Made by a program: the position numbers and the translations under genes. A stretch of DNA of 64,000 bases from an uncultured Actinomycetes bacterium (GTDB taxonomy: Bacteria > Actinomycetota > Thermoleophilia > RBG-16-64-13): assembly GCA_903873715.1 (NCBI GenBank), contig CAIQPS010000094.1:1-64000 (forward strand), written 5' to 3'. Under the pieces are notes generated by a model. The model was not told the origin of the DNA, did not search any database, and saw only the letters and a program-made list of their open reading frames with translations. Positions 35,739 through 44,299 of the stretch are shown here, piece after piece (the stretch's first letter is position 1; each line of letters begins with the position of its first letter).

Positions 35739-36729
35739 GTCCTCAGGCTATCAAGCTTTCGAAGGAGTGAGTTGGCGCCCGCTTCAGGCCGCCGATCTTC
35801 ACGGCGTGTTCGAGATAGAGGCCGCCAGCGAGGCCTTCGACGACGGCGCGGTGGAGGTCTCGGAGTCCGACCTGCAGGGCGACTGGGACCGTCCCGACTT
35901 CGACCCGGAGCGCATGAGCCTGGGTGGTCTCGTCGACGGACGCTTGGTGGCCTACGTGCAGGTGTTCCAGGGCCGGGCGGAGGGTGCGGTACATCCCGAC
36001 TACCGTGGCCGCGGCCTCGGCGAGCACCTCGCCCGCTGGACCTGGGAGGTGGCCCGCTCCGAAGGCCGGGAACGTGTCGGCCAGACGATCTCCGACAACG
36101 AGCGGTCGGCTGCGACCCTGTTCGGATCCCTCGGCTACGAGCGGGGCCACACTGCCTGGATACTCCGCCGCGACATCTCCGCGCCTCTGCCGGCCCCGGT
36201 CTTGCCTGCCGGCTACCGTTTCCGCGAGTACGTTCCCGGCGCCGACGACCGCTCCGTATACGACCTCATCGACCGCGCCTTCAGCGAGTGGCGCAACGCC
36301 GACAGCGAGCCCATGGGCTTCGAGAACTGGTTGTCGTGCACGCTGCGCGACGTCCGGGCCGACTTCGTCGTCTTGTTGGAGTACGAGCCGCCGGCCGTCG
36401 GCGGTGCGGCGGGCGGTGCTGCCCAGCGGGCCCCGGCCTCGGGTGCCTCTGTGCCGGCGCCCGGTGCCCACCTCGTCGGCACCCTCGTGGGCCACGACTA
36501 CGACGAAGAGGACGAAGGCTGGATAGAGCAGGTGGCCGTGCAGCGCGACCACCGGGGCAAGGGTCTGGGCGGAGCACTGCTGGCCGAGAGTTTCCGCCGT
36601 TTCCGGGAAGCCGGGCGCGGGGTGGGCGGCGTCTCCACCGATTCGCGTACGGGCGCCCTCGGCCTCTACGAGCATGCGGGCATGAAGGTGGTGCGCAGCT
36701 ACACCAGGTGGGTCAAGACGGGGCTGTGA
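35737..36729 (+). CDS. tandem GNAT acetyltransferase
   Basis: A 330-residue protein with two GNAT domains: the first has VHPDYRGRGLGEHLA (acetyl-CoA loop, about 85-100), the second VQRDHRGKGLGGALLAESF with the end motif LYEHAGMKVVRSY. Between them is a Gly/Ala-rich linker. Two-domain GNATs include mycothiol synthase (about 300 residues), but the similarity is only architectural. ATG 35737 follows GTGGAGG. Acceptor unknown. Confidence 0.8.
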   Translation: MSSGYQAFEGVSWRPLQAADLHGVFEIEAASEAFDDGAVEVSESDLQGDWDRPDFDPERMSLGGLVDGRLVAYVQVFQGRAEGAVHPDYRGRGLGEHLARWTWEVARSEGRERVGQTISDNERSAATLFGSLGYERGHTAWILRRDISAPLPAPVLPAGYRFREYVPGADDRSVYDLIDRAFSEWRNADSEPMGFENWLSCTLRDVRADFVVLLEYEPPAVGGAAGGAAQRAPASGASVPAPGAHLVGTLVGHDYDEEDEGWIEQVAVQRDHRGKGLGGALLAESFRRFREAGRGVGGVSTDSRTGALGLYEHAGMKVVRSYTRWVKTGL

Positions 36730-36840
36730 TCGGGGCAGCGGCGCCGGTCGCGAGGTCGCTCCGGCGTCTCATCGCGCAGCCGAGCGGCCGCCGCGCGCAG
36801 GTCCGGCGCCCGGTCGGGCCGCGGCGCGCCCAACGCCGCG

Positions 36841-38142
36841 TCAGCTCTTGGCTGCCTCCAGCATCAACATCAGCGGGAGCCTCTGGGCCCACGGCCCGTT
36901 CCAGTGCTCCATGATCATGCGGAGGGTGGCCAGTTCCACTGTCTGGGCCGCGATGATCGGCACCGACCCGATGGTGGTCTCGTCCTGCAGGAGCTCAAGT
37001 TCTCCCAGCAGCTGGCCGGCAGCGACCGGCAACTTCACCTTCTTGGCGAGCTTCACCTGGGCCGTCACCTCGCCGTCGCCCAAGAGCCGCCGGGCGAACG
37101 GCGCGGCAGTCACCAGCCTCACCGTGCGGTCCAGGCAGTCGGCCACCGGCAACTCCGCCACGATGGCCCCGCCGTCGACGAGATTCTGCATCCGGCAATG
37201 CTCGAAGCCGTACTCGAGCAGCGCCCGGCTCTCCATCTCCCGGGTGTCCTGGTCTTTGGCGCCGAGCACGACGCTGATGAGGGTCAGCCCGTCCTTGGTC
37301 GCCGAAGCCACGAGGCAGTAGCCCGCCCAGGGGGTGGAGCCTGTCTTGATGCCGTTGACCCAGTCGTAGTCCTGAAGCAGTTCGTTGCTGTTCTTGATGA
37401 CCCGATCGCGCACGCCGCCCACCGTCTTCGCGCCCAGGGTGAACTCCTTGGTGGAAACGATCTTCCTGAACAGCGGGTCGCGCATGGCCACCGCCGCGAT
37501 CTTCGTCAGGTCGCTCGCCGAGGAGTAATGGTCCTCCACGTGCAGACCCCACGCGTTCTCGAAGTGCGTGTTCTTGAGGCCCATCTCCTGGGCGCGCTCG
37601 TTCATCTTGGCCACGAACGCCTTCACGCTGCCCGCCTCGGCCACCGCCAGGGTGATGGCGGCGTCGTTGGCGCTGGGCACGAGCAGCATGTAGAGGAGCT
37701 CCTCGACGGTGAACGACTCGCCCCGCTGCAGCCCCAGGGCCGACCCGGACGTGCCCACGGCCGCGGCCGGCACTTTGATCACTTTGTCGAGCGGGAGGGA
37801 TTCGAGGATGAGGATGGCCGTCATCATCTTGGTGGTGGAGGCCATCTCCAACCGCTTGTCCGCGTTGCGGCTGTAGAGCACGGCCCCCGTCTCCATGTCG
37901 ACGACGATGGCCGCCTTGGAGGTCACCCGCGGAGTGATGTCCTGGCCGGGGTCGGCGGCGGGCTTGATGACCACCGGCTCGGAGATGTCGGTGAACATCA
38001 CCTGGTCCGACGCCCAGGAAGCGTAGGCAGGGCCGGGCATGAGGACGAGGAGCGCCGCGGCGATGACCGCGGCGAGCACCACCAGGGCCGGCCAGACCTG
38101 ATGCCTCGGCAGGCTCGTGGTTGTGCCTCCCCTCGTCCTCAC
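36841..38142 (-). CDS. D-alanyl-D-alanine carboxypeptidase (PBP5/6, DacF-like)
   Basis: A 433-residue serine peptidase of family S11; signal helix VLAAVIAAALLVLMPGPAYA. Active-site motifs are S-T-T-K (Ser102, Lys105), SAN (157-159) and KTG (266-268). The C-terminal beta domain (EVTAQVKLAKKVKLPVAAG) fits PBP5 family enzymes. It trims pentapeptides in peptidoglycan. GTG 38142 is 15 bases after the cyclophilin stop, so the two genes form one operon. Confidence 0.9.
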   Translation of the reverse strand: MRTRGGTTTSLPRHQVWPALVVLAAVIAAALLVLMPGPAYASWASDQVMFTDISEPVVIKPAADPGQDITPRVTSKAAIVVDMETGAVLYSRNADKRLEMASTTKMMTAILILESLPLDKVIKVPAAAVGTSGSALGLQRGESFTVEELLYMLLVPSANDAAITLAVAEAGSVKAFVAKMNERAQEMGLKNTHFENAWGLHVEDHYSSASDLTKIAAVAMRDPLFRKIVSTKEFTLGAKTVGGVRDRVIKNSNELLQDYDWVNGIKTGSTPWAGYCLVASATKDGLTLISVVLGAKDQDTREMESRALLEYGFEHCRMQNLVDGGAIVAELPVADCLDRTVRLVTAAPFARRLLGDGEVTAQVKLAKKVKLPVAAGQLLGELELLQDETTIGSVPIIAAQTVELATLRMIMEHWNGPWAQRLPLMLMLEAAKS

Positions 38143-38156
38143 GGCACGGCCTTCGG

Positions 38157-38672
38157 TTACTCCTCGGTGGACGCCTTCGTGATGACGATGGCTTTGACCG
38201 GCACGTCGCGGTGCGGCCCGTGGGACCCGGTCTGCGCCTGGGCGATGGTGTCGACCACGCCCATGCCATCGGTGACCTTGCCGAACACGGCGTAGCCCCA
38301 ACCCTGCGGGTTCTTGGCGGTGTGGTCGAGGAAGTCGTTGTCCTTCAGGTTGATGAAGAACTGGGCGGTCGCGCTGTTCGGGTCCATGGTGCGGGCCATG
38401 GCGATGGTGCCGCGCAGGTTCTTGAGGCCGTTGTCGGCTTCGTTCTGGATGGGGGCGCCCGTGGACTTCTGGTCCATGTCGGCGGTGAAACCGCCACCCT
38501 GGATCATGAAGTTGGGGATGACCCGGTGGAAGATGGTGCCGTCGAAGTGGCCCGAGGTGACGTAGGAGATGAAGTTCTCCACCGTCGCGGGAGCTTTGGC
38601 TTTGTCGAGTTCGATGGTGATCTTGCCGTACGTCGTATCCAAGACCACGCTGGGGTTCGTCTGTTCCGCCAT
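38157..38672 (-). CDS. ppiB: cyclophilin-type peptidyl-prolyl cis-trans isomerase
   Basis: A 171-residue cytoplasmic cyclophilin without signal peptide. Catalytic motif [14 protein letters not shown] (Arg) and [13 protein letters not shown] are intact, and [17 protein letters not shown] is the usual C-terminal part. It speeds proline isomerisation during protein folding. It is upstream of and likely cotranscribed with the D,D-carboxypeptidase gene. Confidence 0.93.
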   Translation of the reverse strand: MAEQTNPSVVLDTTYGKITIELDKAKAPATVENFISYVTSGHFDGTIFHRVIPNFMIQGGGFTADMDQKSTGAPIQNEADNGLKNLRGTIAMARTMDPNSATAQFFINLKDNDFLDHTAKNPQGWGYAVFGKVTDGMGVVDTIAQAQTGSHGPHRDVPVKAIVITKASTEE

Positions 38673-38734
38673 CGTCGATCGCCTTTCTGATTTAGTGCGG
38701 GAGCGGGTCTATATTCGCACATACCCGGGCAGCA

Positions 38735-38762
38735 GAAAGGGCAGGAGAGTCCCGGCCCTTTC
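38735..38762 (-). terminator. weak hairpin after the beta-helix lipoprotein gene
   Basis: GAAAGGGC (38735-38742) pairs with GCCCTTTC (38755-38762) over a 12-base loop, 25 bases beyond the lipoprotein stop and upstream of the cyclophilin gene. There is no T-run. Confidence 0.45.
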
Positions 38763-38786
38763 CCGTGTTCGGTCCGCGTCAGTGGC

Positions 38787-40265
38787 TCATGCGGCCGGTC
38801 GCAGGGTCCCACCTCCTGTGAGCGTGTAGGTCTGGCCTCCGAGTGCGCTGTTCGCCGAATCGGTCGCGTCGTAGTAGACGGTGTGGCCGTTGCCGGTGAT
38901 GTTGGCGATGGTCGTGCCTGAGATCCCGCCGGTCAGCGTGATGCTGGTGAGGTAGGAGTCGGCAGTGACGTTCCAGGTGCTGCTCGCGTCGAGGGTGAGG
39001 GTGGCTGCCTTGGCCGCCTTGTCGGCGTTGATGCTGCCGGACAGGGACGAGCCGTTCTGGAGAGTGACGTTCGCGCTGCTGATGCTGTCGGCCACCACAT
39101 TGCCGGTGAGGGCCTGGCCGTCGGCCACCAGGCTCGCGGTGCCGCCGTTGGCGCCGTTGGCGCCCCAGTTGCCGGCCGCGGCCTTGAGCAGGATGCCGGA
39201 GGCCACGTTGACGGTCACGCCTTTGAGGGTGATGTCGGCCGTGGTGTTGGTGACGTAGAAGAGCGGGCCGCCCGCACCCGAGTAGTCGAGCGATCTGCCG
39301 GTCATGGTGAACGTGCCCTGGGAGCCCTCGGCGTCGCCCGACATGCTCTGGTAGATCATGACGCCCCACTTGTCGGCGAAGGTGGAGGAGAGGGTGACAT
39401 CGTTCAGGATGATGCTGTTGGCGCCCTCGATGACCGCCGCTTCGGCGCCGGTGGCCTTGTAGGTGCCGCCGTTCACCGTGATGGTGCCGGTCGAGTACAG
39501 GGCCGGGGAATCCTGGCCGGTGGCCACGGCGCTGCCACCGGTGGCCGTGATTGTGCCGCCGCCGCGGTCGGTGGCGAGAGGGGCGGAGTTCTTGCCGGCC
39601 GTGGTGATGACCACATCGGTGAGGGTGGCGGTGCCGCCCTGGGTGGCCATGACACCGTGCCCTCCGCCGCCCGTCGCGTCGATCGTGACGTTCTTGAGGG
39701 TCACCGAGGAGCCGTCGCCCGTGGCGAACGCACCGTTGGCGCCCGACCCGGTGGTGCTGACGGAGCTGTCGCTGAGGCCGACGGTGCTGCCGTCGGTGGC
39801 GACGACTGCGGCGTTGAGGCCGTAGAAGCTACTGCTGTCGTTACTGGAAGTGTCGCCGCTCGTCTTGATGGTGGCGTTGGCGACGGTCAAGGTGCCGCTG
39901 CCGCTCACCAGGATCGCCGACTGGTCCTGCTCGGTGGCGGTGTAGGTCTGGCCGTCCGCCGTCTTGGTGCCGCCGCTCTGGGTGCATGCGGCGGTGGTGG
40001 GTTTCACGGCGCTGCTGTCGCTGCCGCCAGGGGCCCCACCGGAACTGCTGCCGCTCGGAGGCGCGGCCGGCGCTCCGCTGCTGGATCCACTCGTTGATCC
40101 CGACGTCGTCGCGGCCGCTGCCGCAGTTGTCGCGCTCGTCTGGGCCGTCGCCCCCGCGCTTGCCGCTCCCGTGGTGCCGTTGCCGCAGGCAGCCAACGAG
40201 ATCCCGGCAAGGAGAATGGCAAGGGCGATGGCCAGCGCGAAGATGATCTTCCTCCGTCTGCTCAC
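38787..40265 (-). CDS. lipoprotein with Ser/Thr-rich linker and right-handed beta-helix domain
   Basis: A 492-residue protein; GTG 40265 with AAGGAG 9 bases upstream. Signal peptide with SRRRK, hydrophobic core and lipobox LAAC (Cys27). Residues about 30-100 are Ala/Ser/Gly/Thr-rich. The rest has repeating short hydrophobic-polar strands (for example LTVANATIKTSGD, VTLKNVTIDATGGG, ITVNGGTYKATG), the rhythm of a right-handed parallel beta-helix as in adhesins and polysaccharide lyases. No lyase active site is clear. Probably a surface adhesin. Three regularly spaced repeats lie upstream (40355-40376). Confidence 0.78.
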   Translation of the reverse strand: MSRRRKIIFALAIALAILLAGISLAACGNGTTGAASAGATAQTSATTAAAAATTSGSTSGSSSGAPAAPPSGSSSGGAPGGSDSSAVKPTTAACTQSGGTKTADGQTYTATEQDQSAILVSGSGTLTVANATIKTSGDTSSNDSSSFYGLNAAVVATDGSTVGLSDSSVSTTGSGANGAFATGDGSSVTLKNVTIDATGGGGHGVMATQGGTATLTDVVITTAGKNSAPLATDRGGGTITATGGSAVATGQDSPALYSTGTITVNGGTYKATGAEAAVIEGANSIILNDVTLSSTFADKWGVMIYQSMSGDAEGSQGTFTMTGRSLDYSGAGGPLFYVTNTTADITLKGVTVNVASGILLKAAAGNWGANGANGGTASLVADGQALTGNVVADSISSANVTLQNGSSLSGSINADKAAKAATLTLDASSTWNVTADSYLTSITLTGGISGTTIANITGNGHTVYYDATDSANSALGGQTYTLTGGGTLRPAA

Positions 40266-40354
40266 CTCGTCATCTCCTTTCCCTGTCCGTGGCGCCCGGC
40301 GGGCGCCTTGCCCTTCGAACATATCCCCGGGGTGATAAGGAGAGGGTAAATCGC

Positions 40355-40376
40355 ACTAACGGCTAAACCTACTAAC
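40355..40376 (-). promoter_or_regulatory. three tandem GTTAGT-like boxes with 8-bp period
   Basis: On the minus strand GTTAGT (40376-40371), GTTTAG (40368-40363) and GTTAGT (40360-40355) are spaced exactly 8 bp apart, about 90-110 bases upstream of the lipoprotein start. The regular spacing suggests cooperative binding of a response-regulator-type activator. Confidence 0.4.
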
Positions 40377-40417
40377 CATTCGGTAGGCGGCAACGGCCTC
40401 GGTTCCGCTTAGGCGAT

Positions 40418-40439
40418 CACACGCTGGTTGAAGCGTGTG
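40418..40439. promoter_or_regulatory. inverted repeat CACACGCT-N6-AGCGTGTG
   Basis: Perfect 8-bp arms (40418-40425 and 40432-40439) around GGTTGA. It lies mid-gap, about 265 bases before the SDR gene. It can be an operator or a hairpin. Confidence 0.4.
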
Positions 40440-40660
40440 CGAAAGCCCGGCGGCGGCCGCTTTTCGCCCACAGCACAATACAGCGCTGCTGCTGGAGGCG
40501 CGCTGGGAAAGTGAGAACGTCATATCACCTCTGAAATAGTTCGTTTTTGCTGGGTGGAATTGCGATACAGCCAGTCCGGACAAAGCCGGAAGAACGAAGA
40601 AAGACCGCGTCGATTCGGACGGTCCACGCTTAAGTTACGCGATTCTTCTAGGGACAGAAA

Positions 40661-40679
40661 TGTGATATTAGTTAACTAG
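40661..40679 (+). promoter_or_regulatory. operator-like element TGTGATATTAGTTAACTAG
   Basis: It contains the perfect 10-bp palindrome TAGTTAACTA (40669-40678). Its first 12 bases recur exactly upstream of the VOC/flavin-reductase transcript (48888-48899, minus strand), and CTAGTTAA recurs before the SDR at 49218. It is 26 bases before GTG 40705, so it overlaps the expected promoter. Confidence 0.5.
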
Positions 40680-40704
40680 CGATCGAGCGGAAAGGGGTAT
40701 TGGG

Positions 40705-41499
40705 GTGGGCCAGCAACAGATGTCTCTCTCAGCGTTGGGAAGGCTCTTCGATCTCAGTGGCAAGGTCGCTGTCATCAGCGGTTCGAGCGGGGCGTTTGGC
40801 AACGCCATCGCTAGAGGACTGGCTGCCCATGGAGCCGACGTGGCGCTGTTGGACCGTGTCGGTCCGGTCTCCGCGACAGTGGGCGAGATCGAGTCGCTCG
40901 GCCGCCGGGCCTTGGCGCTCACCTGCGACGTCACCGACGAGCAGAGCGTGGAGGCCGCCATGGATGCGGTTGCCAAGGACTTGGGCAAGATCGACGCCTT
41001 GTTCGCGGTGGCAGGCATCGCGGTGCGCCGGGCCTCGGAAGAACTATCGCTCCCCGATTGGCAGAGGGTCATGGATGTGAATGTGAAAGGTACCTGGCTT
41101 TGCTGCACCGCTGCGGGGAGGCACATGATCCGCCAGGGCCATGGCGGAAAGATAGTGACGATCGGGTCGGTGCGCGGCTTTCTGGGCCACCCGGCAGGGT
41201 ATGGGGCCTACGGTACGTCCAAAGGCGCCGTACATCTTTTGACTAAGCAACTCGCTACGGAATGGGCGAAGTACGGGATCAACGTGAATTCCATCGCGCC
41301 CTCCGTCTTCTACACCACGCTCAACACGCCCATCATGGAGAACCAGGAACTGAGCGATCTTTTCCTCTCGAGGATCCCGATGCACCGTTTCGGCCAGCCG
41401 GACGAACTCGTCGGCGCCTCGGTGTTTCTGGCTTCGCCAGCCTCAGACTACGTCACCGGTCTGATTCTGTCCGTCGACGGTGGCGCGGTCGCCGGGTAG
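40705..41499 (+). CDS. short-chain dehydrogenase/reductase (SDR)
   Basis: A 264-residue classical SDR: nucleotide-binding SGSSGAFGNAIARG near residue 26, NxxG region replaced by AVAGIAV, active-site Ser in TIGSVRG, and Tyr169/Lys173 in YGTSK. The C-terminus ends LILSVDGGAVAG as usual. It resembles gluconate 5-dehydrogenase and related polyol/keto-sugar reductases. GTG 40705 follows AAAGGGG by 8 bases. It is the first gene of the island, 60 bases before an MDR dehydrogenase. Confidence 0.88.
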   Translation: MGQQQMSLSALGRLFDLSGKVAVISGSSGAFGNAIARGLAAHGADVALLDRVGPVSATVGEIESLGRRALALTCDVTDEQSVEAAMDAVAKDLGKIDALFAVAGIAVRRASEELSLPDWQRVMDVNVKGTWLCCTAAGRHMIRQGHGGKIVTIGSVRGFLGHPAGYGAYGTSKGAVHLLTKQLATEWAKYGINVNSIAPSVFYTTLNTPIMENQELSDLFLSRIPMHRFGQPDELVGASVFLASPASDYVTGLILSVDGGAVAG

Positions 41500-41559
41500 T
41501 CGTCCCATGTCCGTCGTCAGCATCGTTTTGACACTTCTTGCGCCTACGGAGGTGCGCGG

Positions 41560-42693
41560 ATGAGAGCCATCAGGCTACATGGCAGAGGCGATATCCGTTT
41601 GGAGGATGTCCCGGCCCCTGGCAGCCTCGGGCCGCGGGACGTTCTTATCAAGCCCCGGTTCTGCGGTATTTGCGGGACCGACCTTCACGAGTACGTGGAG
41701 GGGGCGCGCGTAGTGCCGAGCAAGCCCCATCCCATGACCGGCGCGATGCTTCCCCAGATCCTGGGTCACGAGTTGAGTGCCGATGTCGTGGAGGTCGGCA
41801 CGGATGTCGTCAACACCAAGCCGGGCGATCGCATAGCAGTGATGCCCGAGATCTCCTGCGGCCGCTGCTACTACTGCCAGCGCGGCTGGAATCATCTGTG
41901 CACTCTCCATGCGTGCGTCGGTCTCAGTTGGGCGTGGGGAGGCTTTTCGGAATATGCGGTCGTACCCGACTACAGCGCGGTTGTGCTGCCAGACGCAGTC
42001 TCGTACGAACAGGGAGCACTTCTCGAACCCACCGCCGTCGCCGCGTACGCAGTGGAACGGGGCCACCTTCAAGGAGGGGGGTCGATCCTCATCGCCGGTG
42101 CGGGCCCCATCGGCATCCTTGCCGCGCTCTACGCTCGGGCGATCGGGGCGGGTGCGGTCTACATCACGGAGACCAACGTGAAGCGCCTCGATCTGGCACG
42201 GTCTCTGGGCGTGTCCGAGGTTTTCAACCCAGCGGCCCCTGAGCGGGCCGCCGCCCGGAAACAGGGGAGAGACACGGCCACCGGCGTGTTCGACCCGTCG
42301 AAGAGTTGGGTGGTGGACGCACTTCGCGAGCGCACCGGAGGGGTCGGGGTCGATGTGGCTGTCGACTGTACGGGGAACGAGTTCGGGTTGAACACATGCA
42401 TCAACGCAGTCAGGAGTCGCGGGACGGTCGTCGAGTCGGCGCTGCACGTTCAGTCGCCTACCGTGGACATGTATGCGCTCGGTCTGAAGGACGCGAGCCT
42501 CGAAGCCACTTGGTGCTTCAACGTCTACGACTTCCCCAGGTACGCCTCTCTCATCGCGGCAGGCCGGCTACCGGTGGAGAAGGCGATCAGCGCGAAGATC
42601 CCGCTGGAGGACGTGGACGAAAAGGGTTTCAAGGTGCTCACCGACCCGAGCGGCGGCGCGACCAAGATCCTGGTGTACCCGGAGGCACACTAG
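41560..42693 (+). CDS. zinc-dependent MDR dehydrogenase, butanediol/sorbitol dehydrogenase-like
   Basis: A 377-residue medium-chain dehydrogenase. Catalytic zinc ligands are Cys38 (FCGICGTD), His70-Glu71 (GHE); structural zinc is Cys100, 103, 106 and 114 (CGRCYYCQRGWNHLC). The NAD-binding loop is AGAGPIG. The long insert near residues 215-245 and the N-terminal IRLEDVPAP are like (R,R)-butanediol dehydrogenases. It would oxidise a secondary alcohol. GGAGG precedes the ATG. It is cotranscribed with the SDR before it and the permease after it. Confidence 0.88.
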   Translation: MRAIRLHGRGDIRLEDVPAPGSLGPRDVLIKPRFCGICGTDLHEYVEGARVVPSKPHPMTGAMLPQILGHELSADVVEVGTDVVNTKPGDRIAVMPEISCGRCYYCQRGWNHLCTLHACVGLSWAWGGFSEYAVVPDYSAVVLPDAVSYEQGALLEPTAVAAYAVERGHLQGGGSILIAGAGPIGILAALYARAIGAGAVYITETNVKRLDLARSLGVSEVFNPAAPERAAARKQGRDTATGVFDPSKSWVVDALRERTGGVGVDVAVDCTGNEFGLNTCINAVRSRGTVVESALHVQSPTVDMYALGLKDASLEATWCFNVYDFPRYASLIAAGRLPVEKAISAKIPLEDVDEKGFKVLTDPSGGATKILVYPEAH

Positions 42694-42701
42694 ACCCGGC
42701 G

Positions 42702-43634
42702 ATGCAGTTCGGCACTGACACCCGGGCGGGCGGTCCACGTTCTCGTCTGCGCATCTCAGCCGGTAGTCTGGCCTTGGTGGTTCTCCCTCTCGTCTGGGCG
42801 TACGGCTGGACCGCGGCGAAGATAGGCGTGGCGTCGGCGGAACCCTTCATGGTGGGTGCACTACGCAATCTGGGGGCTGCGGTCGTCATCCTCGCCGTCG
42901 CCGCCTTCGCCCGGCGACCTCTTCGTCCGAGACCATTGGGCTGGCTGATCCTGCTTGGAGTCCTCCAGACCAGCGGGATGGTCGGTCTGTCAATGTGGGC
43001 TCTGCAACAAGGAGGCGCGGGTAAGGTCTCCGTACTCGCCTACACGATGCCGTTCTGGCTGCTGCTGCTCGCCGCGGTGTTCCTAGGCGAACGCATCCAC
43101 GGTGTGCAGTGGGCCGCAGTGGTGTGTGCGCTGGCCGGACTCGTGGCGATCATCGCGCCGTGGCGTCTCGCTGGGGTCGGCGGCAGTCTTCTCGCCGTGG
43201 GAAGCGGCTTGTTCTGGGCTGCCGGAGCGGTGGTGGTTAAAGTCATACGGAGCCGCTACGAGTGCGATCTTCTGGCGCTTACCGGCTGGCAGATGCTGTT
43301 CGGTGTGATTCCGCTGGCCCTCGTGGCTGCTCTGACCTTCCGTGAGGCTCCCCACTGGAACGGCTCGTTCATAGCCGCGTTGGGCTATCTCGTGGTGTTC
43401 TCCGAGGCGCTCGGTTGGTGCCTGTGGGTGTACGTGCTGAGGAAGATGCCTGCTTCCACGGCGGGTATAACGGTGCTCGCCACGCCGGTCATCGCGATAC
43501 TAATGTCCTGGGCACAACTGGGGGAGCGGCCGGGCGGGATGGAGGCGGTGGGGATGGCGCTGGTGGTGGTGGCGCTCTTCCTCATAACGGTCGGCGCCGT
43601 TATTGCGAGAAGAAGCGATAAAGGCGTGGGCTGA
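42702..43634 (+). CDS. EamA/DMT-family transporter
   Basis: A 310-residue protein with 10 hydrophobic segments in two homologous halves (EamA repeats): LVVLPLVWAYGWTAAKIGVA in the first and GSGLFWAAGAVVVKVIRSRY in the second. DMT carriers export or import small metabolites and amino acids. It starts 9 bases after the MDR stop. It may expel an intermediate or take in a product of the island; direction is unknown. Confidence 0.85.
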   Translation: MQFGTDTRAGGPRSRLRISAGSLALVVLPLVWAYGWTAAKIGVASAEPFMVGALRNLGAAVVILAVAAFARRPLRPRPLGWLILLGVLQTSGMVGLSMWALQQGGAGKVSVLAYTMPFWLLLLAAVFLGERIHGVQWAAVVCALAGLVAIIAPWRLAGVGGSLLAVGSGLFWAAGAVVVKVIRSRYECDLLALTGWQMLFGVIPLALVAALTFREAPHWNGSFIAALGYLVVFSEALGWCLWVYVLRKMPASTAGITVLATPVIAILMSWAQLGERPGGMEAVGMALVVVALFLITVGAVIARRSDKGVG

Positions 43635-43637
43635 GAC

Positions 43638-44216
43638 CTATCTCGAGGGAACTCCCTCGGGATCGGACGTCGGATAGCCGATGGCAGAAACTCGAGACGC
43701 CACACTCTCCATCCGCAGCCGGCGTTTGGACAAGCGCAGGGCCAACTCGTCTGCGAGAGACCCTGCCCAAGCCATTTCCTTGTCTCGGAGGCTAGCCAGG
43801 TACCGGCCGGTGGCCTCGAGGTCGGCGAGGAACCGAGCGCGGACGTCACCGGGCTCGAAGCCGAGGTCTACTGCATACGTGAAGACCCAACGGTCACCCT
43901 TGATGGCGAGTGGCACGTCGAACTCCGCCGAGGGAAGATAATTGACAAGGAATCCAGCGGGCATGACGGTCTTGACGTGGAACATGAGTTCCACTCGCGG
44001 GTTGACGGCCGACGCGATCTCGAGATGGTCGAGCCAGATGCACTCTTCGCACAACTGCGGTACCCCGACGCGGCGTCCAGTCACCAGCGAGACCGCCTGG
44101 GCCTGGAGGTCGGCGTCCGGGTGGGGGTCCACCTCGAACTGGTCCGCTTCCGCCCTGGCATCGTCCGCGGATCGGGCAAGCAAACCATCCAGCATGACGT
44201 TGTTGAATGTCAGCAT
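43638..44216 (-). CDS. hypothetical protein, conserved-looking, no family recognised
   Basis: A 192-residue soluble protein; GGAGG lies 7 bases upstream of ATG 44216. It has two cysteines in LCEECIWLDHLEI, the segment VELMFHVKTVMPAGFLVNYL and an acidic C-terminal helix region. Codon use matches neighbours. It is divergent from the MBL-fold pseudoenzyme and convergent with the transporter (3-base gap). The shared -10 box suggests it works with the 44300 product. No function is assigned. Confidence 0.6.
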   Translation of the reverse strand: MLTFNNVMLDGLLARSADDARAEADQFEVDPHPDADLQAQAVSLVTGRRVGVPQLCEECIWLDHLEIASAVNPRVELMFHVKTVMPAGFLVNYLPSAEFDVPLAIKGDRWVFTYAVDLGFEPGDVRARFLADLEATGRYLASLRDKEMAWAGSLADELALRLSKRRLRMESVASRVSAIGYPTSDPEGVPSR

Positions 44217-44260
44217 CTCGTGTCCTCCGAACTGTGGTGCGAAGCGAGCATCGCGGTGAC

Positions 44261-44267
44261 TATGATA
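44261..44267. promoter_or_regulatory. shared symmetrical -10 box TATGATA
   Basis: Reads TATGAT on plus (33 bases before TTG 44300) and TATCAT on minus (45 bases before ATG 44216). The 83-base gap has no other good -10 box, so this is likely to serve both genes. Confidence 0.5.
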
Positions 44268-44299
44268 GATTGCCGGCCGACAGATAGGGTGGGTCCCCG

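Larger units (their letters stand above)
40266..40704. other. 439-base intergenic region, start of the catabolic island
   Basis: No gene is found on either strand. GC content falls below that of the neighbours. The left part serves the beta-helix lipoprotein (repeats at 40355-40376); the centre has an inverted repeat (40418-40439); the right end has the operator-like element at 40661-40679 preceding the SDR gene at 40705. It marks the edge between envelope genes and the catabolic cluster. Confidence 0.6.

Noticed and set aside
35737-36729. Calling the tandem GNAT mycothiol synthase (MshD)
   Set aside because: Only the two-domain layout agrees; a long Gly/Ala linker and no clear MshD-specific motifs, and no other msh gene in the window.
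34848-36914. Plus-strand open frame of 688 codons across the lipid kinase and GNAT genes
   Set aside because: It is out of frame or antisense to two well-supported genes and shows no domain.
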